From Vanilla planifolia (Eukaryota > Streptophyta > Magnoliopsida > Asparagales > Orchidaceae): a stretch of 64,000 bases of DNA. The notes below the pieces were generated by a model. The model did not search any database. It was not told where the DNA came from and saw only the letters and a list, made by a program, of their open reading frames with translations. The stretch covers positions 28,563,912 through 28,627,911 of the forward strand of contig CM043865.1 in the NCBI GenBank assembly GCA_023846275.1. The letters run 5' to 3'. Made by a program: the position numbers and the translations under genes. Below, in pieces: positions 10,165 to 23,500 of this stretch (its first letter is position 1; every line of letters starts with the position of its first letter).

Positions 10165-12620
10165 TGCATTGTATGAACCATTAGAATTGTGACAAATCCA
10201 AATTTGAATATCTAAAATTCCTAAGAGGAGCTCCAAAGAGGATCAAGCCCTAAGTTTTCAAAGAACCATAAAATCCAAGAACATTAAGTAATTTATTATT
10301 TTTTTTATTATCAATTGTTTTATATTTATATTAAATGGTAACTAGGATGCTTTTTTACAATGTCATATATATACTTGTGTTATTACAATTTTGCATCATA
10401 ATCCTAATTTATTTGTTAATCATTTAAACTTTAGCCATAAGTTAATGTTATCTTCATATGTTCTATTCAATATCACATAATTATATCTTTTTTTATAGTT
10501 TCTTAACCAATTGAAAATACAAAAGGACTTTTGAATTTATTAGCTTATTTGCATGTCTAGTTGCTTATTATGATTGTTTTTTTATGGATTCATTCGTAGA
10601 TTGTTATAAGCTTAGACTATTTTAAAAGTTATTACACCACTTTTGCATTATAATTACTTAGTATATGTGGTCATACATTGTCCTATTTCATTTTTGGTGT
10701 TATGTGGTGCACTAAGTAATGAAAGTAAAAATTAAAGATGCCAGCTAACACTCACAACTATCATCTTAAGCCTTCTTAGAAAGAGAATAATTTATAATTG
10801 GCTCCATCAAATTTAGACATTAAGTGTTCATCATTATACAAATGATATTTTGGTATCTTTAATACTTGATGATAATAATATGATTTAATTGCTTTATCAC
10901 CAAAAGACAATGCTTTTCTTATCTTATGCAATATTTCAAATCTAGTAGTCAATGAAGGAGCCATAAGTAATACTTGATTATTTTTAAGCCTTCACCTTTA
11001 CTTTGTGAATGAAACAAATCTCAAAATATATAATAATCTATTTGTTAATAGACATTAGATATTATAGATTTTGAAATCTTAAATCATTATTGTTCTAATT
11101 ATTATAGGTATCTTTCCACATTAGTGCTATACTTGAAATAGAGTAGCATAATTCTTTTATAGAAATCTAGATGCACTTTAACAAAAGTATGACAATGTCA
11201 ACTATATTTATTAGAACTTAGTTCTTCCCAATCAAGGGAATGATATGAAAATTGGTTGCATCCACCAACATCTCTTATAAGTGCAACTAGCTTCATTGAA
11301 TTATAATAAGAATTAGGTAAACTATGTTCATCAAGCTTCACCTCTAAAAAATATCTTTTAATGATATCATGTATACTAATGACAACAATGTCAACCTTTT
11401 CATGCATGATGACATTCATACAACACCCATCAAGCAAATTTAAGGAAAGTAACCTCCTCCATTCAATAAATGTAAGTTTTGCTAATTTAGATAATTTTCA
11501 CAAAAGACTACATCAAGCACTTTGATAATATTGACTACATCATCGTAGATAACAATGTAATGTTTCAGCCTTCCTGATGAGATATTGTTTTAATTTCATT
11601 GAGTTTTGTTCTTATCCAAGAGTTTCTTCTTACTTGGTCACTCATCTCATAACTACTCTAATTCCAATATTCTTAATCATAAATTTCTCATGTGATTCCA
11701 AGCTCGAGATGCCCCCAAAAAAATCTTATCATTTTAAGACTTACGTCTTTACTTATAAAGCTTATGATTTGCCTTTCGATAATTAATGTAGAACTATCTT
11801 TTTTGAATTTTATCCCTTGAATATTCACCACCCTTTATTGCCTACATGCCCACCAACGTCTATTAATTCATCTTTAAACTACATCAAATATTCGCCATCG
11901 TTGTTGGGTTATGTTTTACCACCTATCTATATTTGGATGTTCATCATTCTTTTTTTGGTTTGAGTTTTTCCACCTAATTCATAAATAATCTTCAGGACTT
12001 GACCCCAAAATTGGACTAGTAATAATGACCACCATGATATTTTATTATACCATCCCAGCCTTGTTATGGAGAATTAAATGCAAACTTGGGATTCCATTTC
12101 ATACTTATTTTCTAACTCAATTAGCATGAAATCCTTCTTTGAACTCTCGTGAAAAAAAGTACAAAGAGAGAAAAAAGAATTTTGGCTAGAATGGATTGGG
12201 GTTGATTGGATGGCTAGTAATGTCTTAAATTGGTGCTCTATTTATACAAGACAAAAGAGATGAAATAAGTTTAATTCACTTTTGCACGTGAAATATTAGT
12301 CATAATATTACTCTATTATAACACCCTAACTATTTAGGGTTCAGATATACTTATTAACATGATCAAGTTACCTATAGTCATTAGATTTGCATAACTTGGA
12401 ATAGTAAATCCAAATCACATTCATCAAGTGTTTGTTTGAAAAATCTAGATAAATATTTACAAAAAGTATGATACTAACAAATTAATTTCAAAATAATTAC
12501 CTCAAGGGTTTAGCCTAAAAAAATCTCATACAAAAACTATTGATATTTACTAATGATTGAGACTCAATGAATATTACTATGTAAATATATCTCACTAATA
12601 ATACAATGATAGAAAGGAAA
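10165..12620 (+). repeat. Dispersed repeat, copy 2 (about 2.4 kb)
   Basis: Direct-orientation partner of 7,030-9,390 (shared blocks are given there). A 79-codon frame on the - strand at 11,198-11,437 is open here but broken by stops at the matching place in copy 1, so I do not count it as a gene. The divergence looks old. Confidence 0.6.
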
Positions 12621-14270
12621 GGCAACAACAAAACGAGAGCTTAACTAAAGAGAAATTAGACCAAAAGGGTTGAAGTACCCTATTGAGAGGGGTAAGCCAT
12701 CCTCAATAAGGGATGCGAGATCATCTTTAAGGAACATAGGAATGCTCATCATGGATTCCTTGTAAGAGGAAACAAAACCCTTGAACAATTGAGTAAAGGT
12801 GAAATTTCTTTTTTAGTCTAGAGGCTTGACTTATCTAAAGAAGTGAAGCCATTTTGGACAATTTTCCAAAAAAAAAAAACTTGCATGAATTCATCTCTAC
12901 TTAATAGCTTGCTCCCCAAACACTTCCCTTAGTCTCCTCAAAATACCTTTCATATCAAATTTTGGTTTATACATGACAAATAAGGAGAACGGTGAACCCT
13001 CTTAACATGTAACCCTGACTTGGCAAATATTAGTAAGCATGCAATAACTGAGTTCAGTACACAGTTTACAGAATGTAGTTGAATGAGCACTTCATGTTAT
13101 CTTTAAGAAATAGAAGAAGTTCAAAGAATCAGACCTTATGGGTGTTTACAAGGTTTCAAAAATCTTCTAATAAAATGAACTCCAATGCAGCTTCAGTTGC
13201 TCATCTCATTCTTAGAGTCTGGAAGAAAAATGCAAACTGTAAGAAACATGCATTAAACAAATTTGCAGAGCTAATTGAGCACAACATGCAAGCTTATAAC
13301 TCCCAAGGAAACAAAACAAAATTTAAATGGGCAAACTTGAATGAGACTAAAATTGCTAGATGTCCATTAAAGCACAACATTTACTATGGATCTTGCAGGT
13401 ACATAGTTTTTCTCAAGCAATTGTAAAGCTTCTTTTTTCAGAAAAATCAGCCTGTTTTGGATCATGTACATGATAACAACATTTCCCTTTTGCACTTTTC
13501 TCATCTTACAGGTTTAAAAAATAACAAAAAAATGGTATACACGGTTGGAGAATCTACAGAAGAAACCAAAACTGTTCATTAACTGTTCGTCAACATGGTG
13601 GATCCTCATTCACCATGTTATCTTCTAACTTTGTTCGGATGAATTGTCTTCAATTGCCAACTGCAGAGTTAGGTTATGAGGAAAACATGAGCAAATGACA
13701 ATGAATTTAACAAGCAAATTGGAGCCAAATGGACAAGAACACAACACTTAGGCGTTTAGAAAATACAGGCAAAATAAACTACCATCAGCAGTTACACACA
13801 CTTCATAAAGGATCTATCAAAGTTTATTATCATGGTGTAACATAAGCACGAGATGTTATTTCTATTAATCTTTCAATTCTTTTGTCACCTTCAAATATGA
13901 AAGTTGGCCAACATTAAATAACGTTCCTCTACATCAAAAAATTCAACATGATATCCTTGAAATCAACAGTAGAACAAGAAACATGAATTTTAATTGATAC
14001 AAAGTTATATTGGCTGTTGCATGTGTTTTATACAGTTTAAAGTACTCAAAAATAAATTGTTTTGGCTTTGCATAACTTAATGCACACCAGGACAAAAAAA
14101 AAAAAAAAAAAAAAAAGAGCTCAACGCATATCAACGTATCATTTTCATCTAAGTCACAAGAAAAGTTTTTAAAGAACAGTTTTCCATGTGCCCATCATAC
14201 TGGGCCATACAAGCATAAAATGCATTTTAATACAACTAAGTGTTGTCAAAAATCGATTCATGCATTTAGA
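12621..14270. other. 3' flank of CAMTA, probably including its 3' UTR
   Basis: The CAMTA stop is at 14,271-14,273 on the - strand, so its 3' UTR runs leftwards into this region. A poly-A run lies at 14,094-14,116 (+). The 115-codon + frame at 13,079-13,426 has no family resemblance and lies antisense to the probable transcript tail. No separate gene is supported. Confidence 0.4.
13823..13828 (-). terminator. Candidate poly(A) signal for CAMTA
   Basis: AATAAA on the - strand (TTTATT on +), about 440 nt downstream of the CAMTA stop codon. The spacing suits a plant 3' UTR, but the hexamer is common in AT-rich DNA. Confidence 0.25.
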
Positions 14271-14588
14271 TTACATTACCATTGATTTGTTGGATGATTT
14301 AACAAGTCTCATATATTGGTCTCGAGCTTCTGGATAACGAACCATGGACTTCACCCTTGCTAAGGCTTTCTCTACACCAATGACCTTTTGTTTTCTACCA
14401 AGACGAAGAAACTCATATTCATCGTTCTTCTCAGCGTCTTGCTCAGCTCCAATGGTGCTTTTATCAGCACAAAAACCACGTAAACCTGATCCTTTACGCC
14501 TCCATCGTAAAATCAATTTCTCCACGATGCTCACAGACCAAACAACTTTCTTATATTGTTTACGAGCTTGATGACCTCTCACATGTGC
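14271..14588 (-). CDS. CAMTA: CAMTA exon 11 (IQ motif 3, calmodulin-binding helix, stop)
   Basis: 318 nt including TAA. Encodes AHVRGHQARKQYKK, the amphipathic basic helix around VEKLILRWRRKGSGLRGF, and the family tail VEKALARVKSMVRYPEARD. It ends NKSMVM. A GT just before the stop (ATG-GTAATG) could act as a donor for a further exon, but the stop here fits the family. Confidence 0.93.
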   Translation of the reverse strand, partial: AHVRGHQARKQYKKVVWSVSIVEKLILRWRRKGSGLRGFCADKSTIGAEQDAEKNDEYEFLRLGRKQKVIGVEKALARVKSMVRYPEARDQYMRLVKSSNKSMVM

Positions 14589-17500
14589 CTGAATTAAGTA
14601 ACAATTTCAATGTTTGTAACACCAACAAAGCAGAAACAAACTGTTGAACTTTATCATAGAAGAATCACATCACAGAGACCACAATACAGAAGTCTAGAAA
14701 ACAATAAAGAGGCAACGAATCTAATTACGAGCTCTAACTACGTGGCTTGTCATATGGTATTTGCTCCTTGTTCATGCTATCATAGTTCAAAGTCGAAACA
14801 ACTTTAGATTGTATGACAATTTTCTTTAAAACTACTTCATATATTTATATATACAGAAAAAGAGAAGAAGAAGAAAGACCAACAATTACAGGTATTTAAT
14901 TAAGTAGAACCATGAATCACATCAAGAAAAAGATGTCAAAGGAAACATACCACGTGATAAGACACTTCCTCTCAATGAACCTTTCAAGGTTTACCAAAAA
15001 ATCCAACAAATACACGCTCCAATACAGCTAACAAGCAAAAACAAGTAACAGAACAGGCTTATTACAGATAACTTAAACTTATTGTATTCCATGTTGCAAG
15101 CCTGTTAAAATTAAGGAAATGATATGCTCATTAAACATCCTTTAACAAAGATATGTTGCAACTCCAACTACATAACAATCAAGGAACTGATATACCAGAG
15201 TAGAAATATTTTGCAAACCTCTTCCTTTATGGTTGCACAGGAAGTAAGAAATAATACAATACAAGTATGATTTGGCCTTTTCTCTTTATAATGATAACGA
15301 AGACACAATAAGCAGAAAGACAGGCCCTTTCATTTATCTCAAAAATTATATGAAACTAATCTATAAATACGTCATTAAAAGACCGAAGGCAAGATGTGAG
15401 TAAAAACTGAGGAAAGCCCTTCCAAACTGTCCTGCTAATATGCTGCAGAAATTATAAAGCTCAATAAAATCACATTTTGCCCATGGTAAAAAGAAACGCT
15501 GAAGGAGAGAGCTTCAAAAGTACACCTGAATTTTAACAATTCTGTCACGAATCTTCAGAAATTCTCGCCGTCCCTTCCATCCACGATATTTTTGTTGTAT
15601 TTTAGTGGCGGCAGTGTGCAAAGTATTGTTGAAGTGGTTTCTTCTATGAATGCTATTATTGAGTGAAGAAAACATAATCACTTCATCAGTCTCTGGTTTT
15701 TCTATAGTCTTTGTCAATTCTCTCTGACGGAATGACTGAACCCTGAAGGCAGCTTGAATGCGTGCGGCAGCTTGAGCCGAGTTCCTCACAGCAGCAAGAG
15801 ATTCTCTTAGTGGCGTCTGCCCTTCATCCAAAAAAGCCAAGTCTTGCCCTTCTACATTTGCAGAAGAGTTCTCTGAAACAAGAGCTGTAGAAGAACTATC
15901 ACCAGCCTTCTCAGATAGGGTCATGGAAAATAAGTGGCTTGTCAAATCTGCTTCTGCCAAATAGCCTGCTATTCCTTTATGTCCTCTGCTTGAAGCTAAA
16001 TCTGCTGCTGTTTGTCCTTCTGGAAATTTTGATGTTGGATCCTCAACTGCACCAGGAGCAGCACCAAGCTTCATAAGGATAACGACGGTCTCTTCTCTAA
16101 TCAATTAGAAAGACAAGTCCTAATTAAAACTTATCTCAGCCTATTACACAGATGCAGGCATAAATGAGACCTCGGGAACAAAGAACAAAAGAAACTACAG
16201 AAAAAAAAGACAAACATTTAAAATACTGCATTTCCATAATGAAGTAGGATTTCTCCATAGCTTTAGTCATTTAATACATCTGTATGAAAATTTTATATTA
16301 TAAGCTCACCATTTATTTACAGACTCTCATAAAAACACAAAAAAGGCAAACAAATGCACTCTCATATATGAAAAAAAAAATTGACTAAGAAATTCAATAC
16401 TTGAGAATACTATTTGCATATATAAAATATCTTCATTTTTTTTTCCAATACCATATTCCGTTTTCACATTAAGCCAAGTTATTGACACATCTACAAAAAT
16501 TTGCAAGCATATCTACCAAAATTATTCTTCATGACACCATTAGACATAATTAACATTCTCTCTAATATTATGCAACAAACAGGAGATTTTTTTTTTTTTT
16601 CTGAAAACAAAGAAATATGAGCTCTATTAGTGCATAAATGCTATTGCATGGGCAAGTCTATGGAAGTTTCAGACCTATAGGATGGAATTTGGAATAGGCT
16701 AATAAACTGGACAGATGGGAAAAAAAAATTCTTTAGTCCTGCAATCCTGTTTCTTTATATGCAGCACGCTAGATAGACCATGATCTTAAATATTAAAACC
16801 ACATGTCAAATAAATCTGCAAAAGCACCTCAATGCTGATGTTTTTTTTATCAGATGTATTTTAAATTGTAAATTAAACTAATTAGGAAAAAATAAACAAA
16901 ATCACATGATGAGTACTAAACCAAGTGGAGAAATCTACAGCTTTGCTTATAAGAATTTTCAACCAAAAAAAGTTTTTTGACCTTTTTATGTTTGAGATGT
17001 CTACTTGATAAGAACTTCAACCGTAGAAGTAGAGGTAAACTGGACACTAGAGTTAAGAGTAAATCAATAAATGGTGATTTGAGCCACTGAATATATGGTA
17101 GGATACAACAACTAAAACAACAACAATGGGCAAAAAACCTTATGTAAGAATAGAAATTTATAAGCACATAACTCTAATGGTTGTAATCTCACGAGGACAA
17201 TAATATATTTTAAAGATGAATAAGATCCATGTGGAAGATAAAAAAAAAGGTTGATTTCGAAAAAGTCATGTTACAAGACAGCAAAAGTCAATAGTAAAAA
17301 AACATTACAAGGGGTAGTTTGGTTGAATGCTACTAGTAATATTAACATTTAAATCACAATACTATTTATATGTTGATATCATAAAAAATTTGTCAATATT
17401 TGTTAATTATTTTGCTCAGTAGTATCTAAATAAATTTTTATTTTTATTTTTAACACCAAGTTATTTATCATCTATATTTATTAAAATTTTAATAATATGT

Positions 17501-20500
17501 GAACATCATTTTTGAATGATAAAATTATAATTTTTAGCAATACTATTTAAAAAAATGTCAAACCAAATATTTAATCAACAATTTCACCATAAGTGCTCCT
17601 TTAGACTTCTATAGCTTCACCTAGGCTGATGAGAGTCAAAGCAAAAGAAAAAACTTCTTGTCACAAGCTATATGCAATAGTGTCATTTTCTATAAGCCCA
17701 CCATATGCACCGTGCCGCAAATATCAAACTTGTCAAATATAAGCTCCAACAAAAACCAAATAGAAATGATCAGATAAAAGTGATGGTTACCACAAACTGT
17801 TGGTCAAGGAATTGATTGATGAATTTAAGTTCTTCATTTTGTCAGAAGAAACTCTCTTTAGATGAGTAAGCATTTTTATCACTGAGAACAGACTAATCTT
17901 CTTTAGAGCATCCAAAATAAAGTTGAAACATTCAACTATTCACGTGGTAATTAAAAGAAATGTGAAATCTATTAGTTATCAGACCATCCACATTATAGAT
18001 TTCATGTTAAAAGTGGAAATTCTGACCTTCCATAGTAAGCAGCCCAGTGAAGGGCAGTTCTCCCACGTGCATCTCTAAAGCTAGGACTGACACCAGAAGC
18101 AACTATAGGTTTCATTGCCCACTCATAACCAAGAGCAGCTGCCAAGTGGATTACTCCTTGACCTTCCTTATCTAAAACATTCGGTCCTTTTCCTTCTTCA
18201 TGAACTTTGTAAACCAACCATTCATACAGCCTTCCTTTCAATAACTTCACAAGTAAAGCGTCTCTAAGATGCATTCGATATTTTCCATGGCCAGACTCTT
18301 CCTTGATCTTGTCCCATTCAGCATAGTCATCCATTAACACATGAAACAACTTCTTCATGTTGCATTTATCACAATTTTCACCAACGCATTCCAACTTACT
18401 GACAGGCCCCTGAGACAAGAACTTTACAAAACGAATTTGTAGGAGAACTTCATCTTCTGACTCATTCTTACGAGAAAATGAGACTGTTGGTGGGTTCTCT
18501 CTATATTCAAATTCTCTAATCTCACTACAGGCTAACCTATTGCTGCAGGTAATATAGAATGGCACACGTCCAGGACTATGAGCAGGGGCTTGACAACGGA
18601 TGGCATTTACGGTGAGAATTTCAGCAGAAACCTCAACGTCGCCAAACATGCAACACCATTTAACATTACTTGGTTGTATAACACCCAGAAAGGTACCTGA
18701 GATCAAAACCTGCATATGATAAGAATAGCCAAATGAGAAACCATAATCAGTGTTGCAACTTAGAATCAAACGAACATGCAACACCAATTATGCAAAAACA
18801 TGGCCAAGACACAAAAGAACATAATCAGCAGATATCACACACCTTTGTTTCAGTCCCAGAATAAGCCCAATCGGGTGAGAAGTCCACAATGCTAAAGAGT
18901 TGCTCCTGTGAAAGGGAAGGAGCTAGTGAACCAATATCCAACTGCATATGTTGAGGCGGGCTGGACACTTCCTTTTCATCACTTTGAGAAGCAATAGTAT
19001 TCCAGTAGTTACAATCAGAAACCATCAGAGAATCATTGCTGTCTTTCCCGAGTTCCTTATTCATCCACCTTCCAAAGCTATCAAGTTTTTTCAATTCTCC
19101 AATAACATAATAGCTATCCCTTCGCAAAGCAGCCTTTAATGCATCAGAAACTTCAATTTTACATTCCAAAGGCTTATTAACGTCAGATGAAGAACCTCCA
19201 TAGGAATGTTTCTGATAAGGTTGTTCATACGTATGAATAGTATTACTAAACTTGCTAACATCATTAACAAAATGATCAGAACAAGCAGCTGTTTCTTCTT
19301 TGACCTACATAACGTTCATAGGATCAGATACCGTTGTGACTTGAGGCATCTCAATAACATAGAAGGGAAAAAAAGTACTTTGGAGACATAAAAAACCTAT
19401 TTTGTGTGGTCGCTAATGTAAGACAAAGGTATAAACAACAATATGACCAAGTTTTTCTCAACTAGTACGAATGGTAATGTCTTATCTCAAAAAACACAGC
19501 AACAAAACATCAGTACCAAACAAAATACTATTTGAAAAAGAAAAATTTTCCATTTACGCACATGGAGATGTTCAAAATAGAACTGTAACTACTTCTGTGA
19601 GCATGATACAACAAGGAGAATCATGAAATGCGTGTTCATCATGTCATGCACGGTTACCCTGGCACTATAAACAGTAATGCAAAAGAAACGACATTTGTAG
19701 GTATGGTCAATGACAAAGGGTGAAAGAAAGAAATTCCCTACTTAAGGTTAAGTCAACCTTAGAGCTGAGTTTATATTTCCCTTCCAACTAAAAATTTCTG
19801 GGAATCTCCCAAAATCACATCAGTTATACAGTACTGTCAATGCAACCTTTAATCCAAACCCTTCCTCACCACTCAAACACAGTTGGTTACATCTTCCGCT
19901 GCAAAGCTCTGCAATTCAAACAGGGGCACCCACGAAAGAAGCAAGCAGGGTTAAAGAACATGGCATCAATTGATGATAGTTATAGATGAATGCTTAACTT
20001 TGAAAATGCCAACACCAAGCACATCGCCAGTGAGTTTTTTCTCCCATTCCCTTAAACAATATTAAGCAAAGTCCACTGCCGAACTTTCTCATCACATATT
20101 CCAGCTTAAGTTAACAAAGGCGTTTCAAAATCTAGGGCAAGGCATTCACAATTTTAGATGAGCATGTCTCACAATTTGCATTATAAAGCAAACTATTTAT
20201 CACAAGACAAAAAAAAAAACTAAGCTTGTTGAATATTTTCTGGTTTGCACATCATAATATGGCAAAAAATATCATTGGATAATCAACCTTCTATGAATCT
20301 CATATGGATAAATCTTTTAAATTTTAGATAAATTGCAAATAAATCTCTCATTGGTGCGTATTGTAAATAGATCTAGGGTGTTTTCAAAATGAACAGTTAT
20401 GTTCACAGGTTTTGTTAAAGTCGCTTACAAGTTTTTTCCAAGATCAAAGTGTTTAAACTTAGGTCACATTTCAGAAATATCCTTGCCCTACTAACTTTTC

Positions 20501-23500
20501 CAGTGAAACCCAAGCAATTACATCAAGAGATGACGAGCATAAAAGTCTTTCCTCCCATGATTTGGCCTGCATTCATTGAGGGCAGATGACAAAGAGGTAA
20601 GAAGAAATTCAAATGTCTAAGGCCAAGCAAAGTGAATCTACGCATTGGAAGAGGGCTAAAAGACAGGAAAGAAAAAATAGAAACTGAAAACATTAGGATA
20701 AGGGAGAAGGTCATAAAAAATAAAATAGGGAGAAAAAAGATAGAGGATCACCAAAGTGATAAGAAACAAATTGAGATAAAGGTGAAATGATACTGAACAA
20801 GTTATTTTCTCCACCACATTACAAAATAAGATGAATTAGAAAAGGGGTGGGTGTATTACTAAAATAATAAGATGTTCAACAAAAGTAATCAGTTTGAAAA
20901 TTATAGCCACAACCTATATTATTATTAATTCAATGTGAATCATATAAAGCATCCCGCTCTAAGATGACAAACAATTCCCAAGTAAGAGCATAACACGAAA
21001 TCGTCTACAATGACATATAGAAGAAAATCTAACAACCGAGTCGGTTACTTTGTTCCCCTCTCTTAGCACATGCATGACTTTGTAATCCTAAAGACATTGG
21101 ATGGTAGCAAAGAAGGGAAGGAAGCTTAACCTATGGTCATTCCCAATGAAGCAGTCATTGAAGCTTTAGATGACAGAGAAGGAAAGTCAACCATGTCCAG
21201 AGAAAAAGTAGCTTAATCCAACTATCCTCCAAGGTGGAGTAGCCCACATCATCATCCAAATTCATATCGTCTATCTGAAATCAATATCACTAATTGAACA
21301 GATAAGTTTCCACACAACAAATTCCCCTTCTAGACATAGAATGTGAGAAAGTGCCCACCATATTTAACCTTAAGACTTATTATCCACAAAAATACCTCAC
21401 ATACACAAATCTCCTAGCGTGCTAAGCCACAAGAACCCGCCACTACTACTTTGAACAATTAATACCTCACCCTCCATCATGCTTGGGTAATGGAATATGT
21501 TCCCAAAAGAATATGTGCATAGCTGACTAAGAGGCATCCCCACTCCAAATAAAAGATCTAATCAAGCAATCAATATTGGATAACACCCCAACTAAAATAA
21601 GGGAGTGGAACATAGAAAACATTAGAATGAAAGCAATAACTAAGCTAGCTAGTATCACTCTACCTGTTAAAGATAAAGACTATGATCCCTAACTAAGGAT
21701 CCTATCAAAAATTGACTACACAAGATGACTAAATTATACATAAGTGAGTGGGCTTGTGCTTATCAGGGCACCCAAATACTTGCTATTCAAGTTGGAAGAA
21801 AAGATAGATCTATTGACATATGATGACGATGTCAAAGTGGAGAAGCTAAACAATTGATGGGATCAATTGAAAACTTATTTTTCTTTATATGGATATACTT
21901 CGATATAAAAGATCTAAGATCTCTTTTGCCTAATTAAAGCAATCAAACCATGCTTTGGTCTTACGGAATGTTCAATTGAGGACCAGATTAGTTCATAATA
22001 TTTCTTGGAACAACATTAAGGAGATGATATTGGAGGAATTATATTTTATGAGTTATTTCGAACAACAATAAATAAAATAATTTGTCTTACAGTGTCATTA
22101 AGGACAGACCATGTAGGAGTATACAACCAAATTCTAGAGACAAGCTAACATTGGGAATCTAATTGAAAGATATGCAAATCTTGCATATAATAGAGTTTTA
22201 TTAAGCAATAGTCATCAAATTAAATCTTTTTATCATACAAAATCTAAATTAGGATAGCAATTTGTTATAACGATTGTGAAAAAGAATAAGACACGAGAGA
22301 AGTCAACAGTGTTCCCAAAAAATGGAACAAGAAAAAAGAAACTCAATGATAAGAGAGCACCTATTACAACTACTACAACTTTAACTTCTGCCTTGACTGG
22401 AAATTTTCGTGACCATTGTCAAATCAAGGGGCATATTCATAACAAATGCTAAAATGTACACCTTGAACTCTTTCATGAGATATATAAGAAAAATGAAAAG
22501 AAAAAAAATGAAAATTGATATTAGATAAATGGGGGGATACAAAATGTTGATACAATTTAGAGAGTCAATGATAGTTGATGTTTAAGACAGAGCAATGACC
22601 AAGAGCTTTGTGTAGAAGAAAAGAAGGAATTGTTCACCCAAAGAATATAAGTGAAGAAGATGATCAATGTCATTATTGATAAAAAAATTAGAAAAATCTT
22701 TTTTTTAAAAGCCTCAGGAAGCAAATACAATTGACGACCATATCTCATCCTAAACCTTGTTGTGTTGGATTAAGGATTTAGAAGTTTGACTTGGGAGACA
22801 ATGCAAAGTGAAGTTTATCACCACTCGAGAATATATAGATAAAGCGCTATATAGAATGGTACCACTCGATATATGCCAATTTATCTTAGGTTGTCCATAC
22901 TTTTAGGTTAAGACACTATGTAATATGGACATGCTCAACCATATCAACTAACCAAAGATGACAAGAATATATAGTAAATCAAATGTCATAATAGATACCC
23001 AAGAAATATGAATGGTAGTAGAGAAACAAAGTTAGTTAAATGAAAAATAAAAAGAAAAAACATTTTGTTGAAAATATTCTTATATCAACTAACAAAGACA
23101 CGACAAGAGCGATATAGACATTTCATACAAGCAAGAGAGGAGTTTGAAGATGGTGGAGGTGAGACACTATGTAATATGGGTAAGCTCAATCATATCAATT
23201 AACCAAAGATGGCAAAAATATATATTAAATTGAATGTCATAACAACTATCCAAGTAATATGAATAGTAGTAGAGAAACAAAGTTAACTAAAAGAAAAATT
23301 AAATGCAAGAAACATCTTCTTGAAAATATTTTCATATCAACTAGCAAAGACATGAGAAAAGTGATATAAACAAATTTCATACAAGCAAGAGAAGAGTTTG
23401 AAGATGGTGGAGGTGAGAAGAGTGGAATATTATTAGGATCCTTGATGGTACTACCACATGTAGCCAAAAAGTTGGTCTAAGGGAGCTTCACACTACCTAT

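Noticed and set aside
11198..11437. 79-codon - frame in repeat copy 2
   Set aside because: The matching place in copy 1 is broken by stops and no family is recognised.
13079..13426. 115-codon + frame near the CAMTA 3' end
   Set aside because: No family resemblance; lies antisense to the likely CAMTA 3' UTR; no splice or start context stands out.
22912..23416. Direct repeats considered as a possible CRISPR-like or LTR pair
   Set aside because: Only two adjacent units with no spacers, in a eukaryotic intron; a simple tandem duplication explains them.
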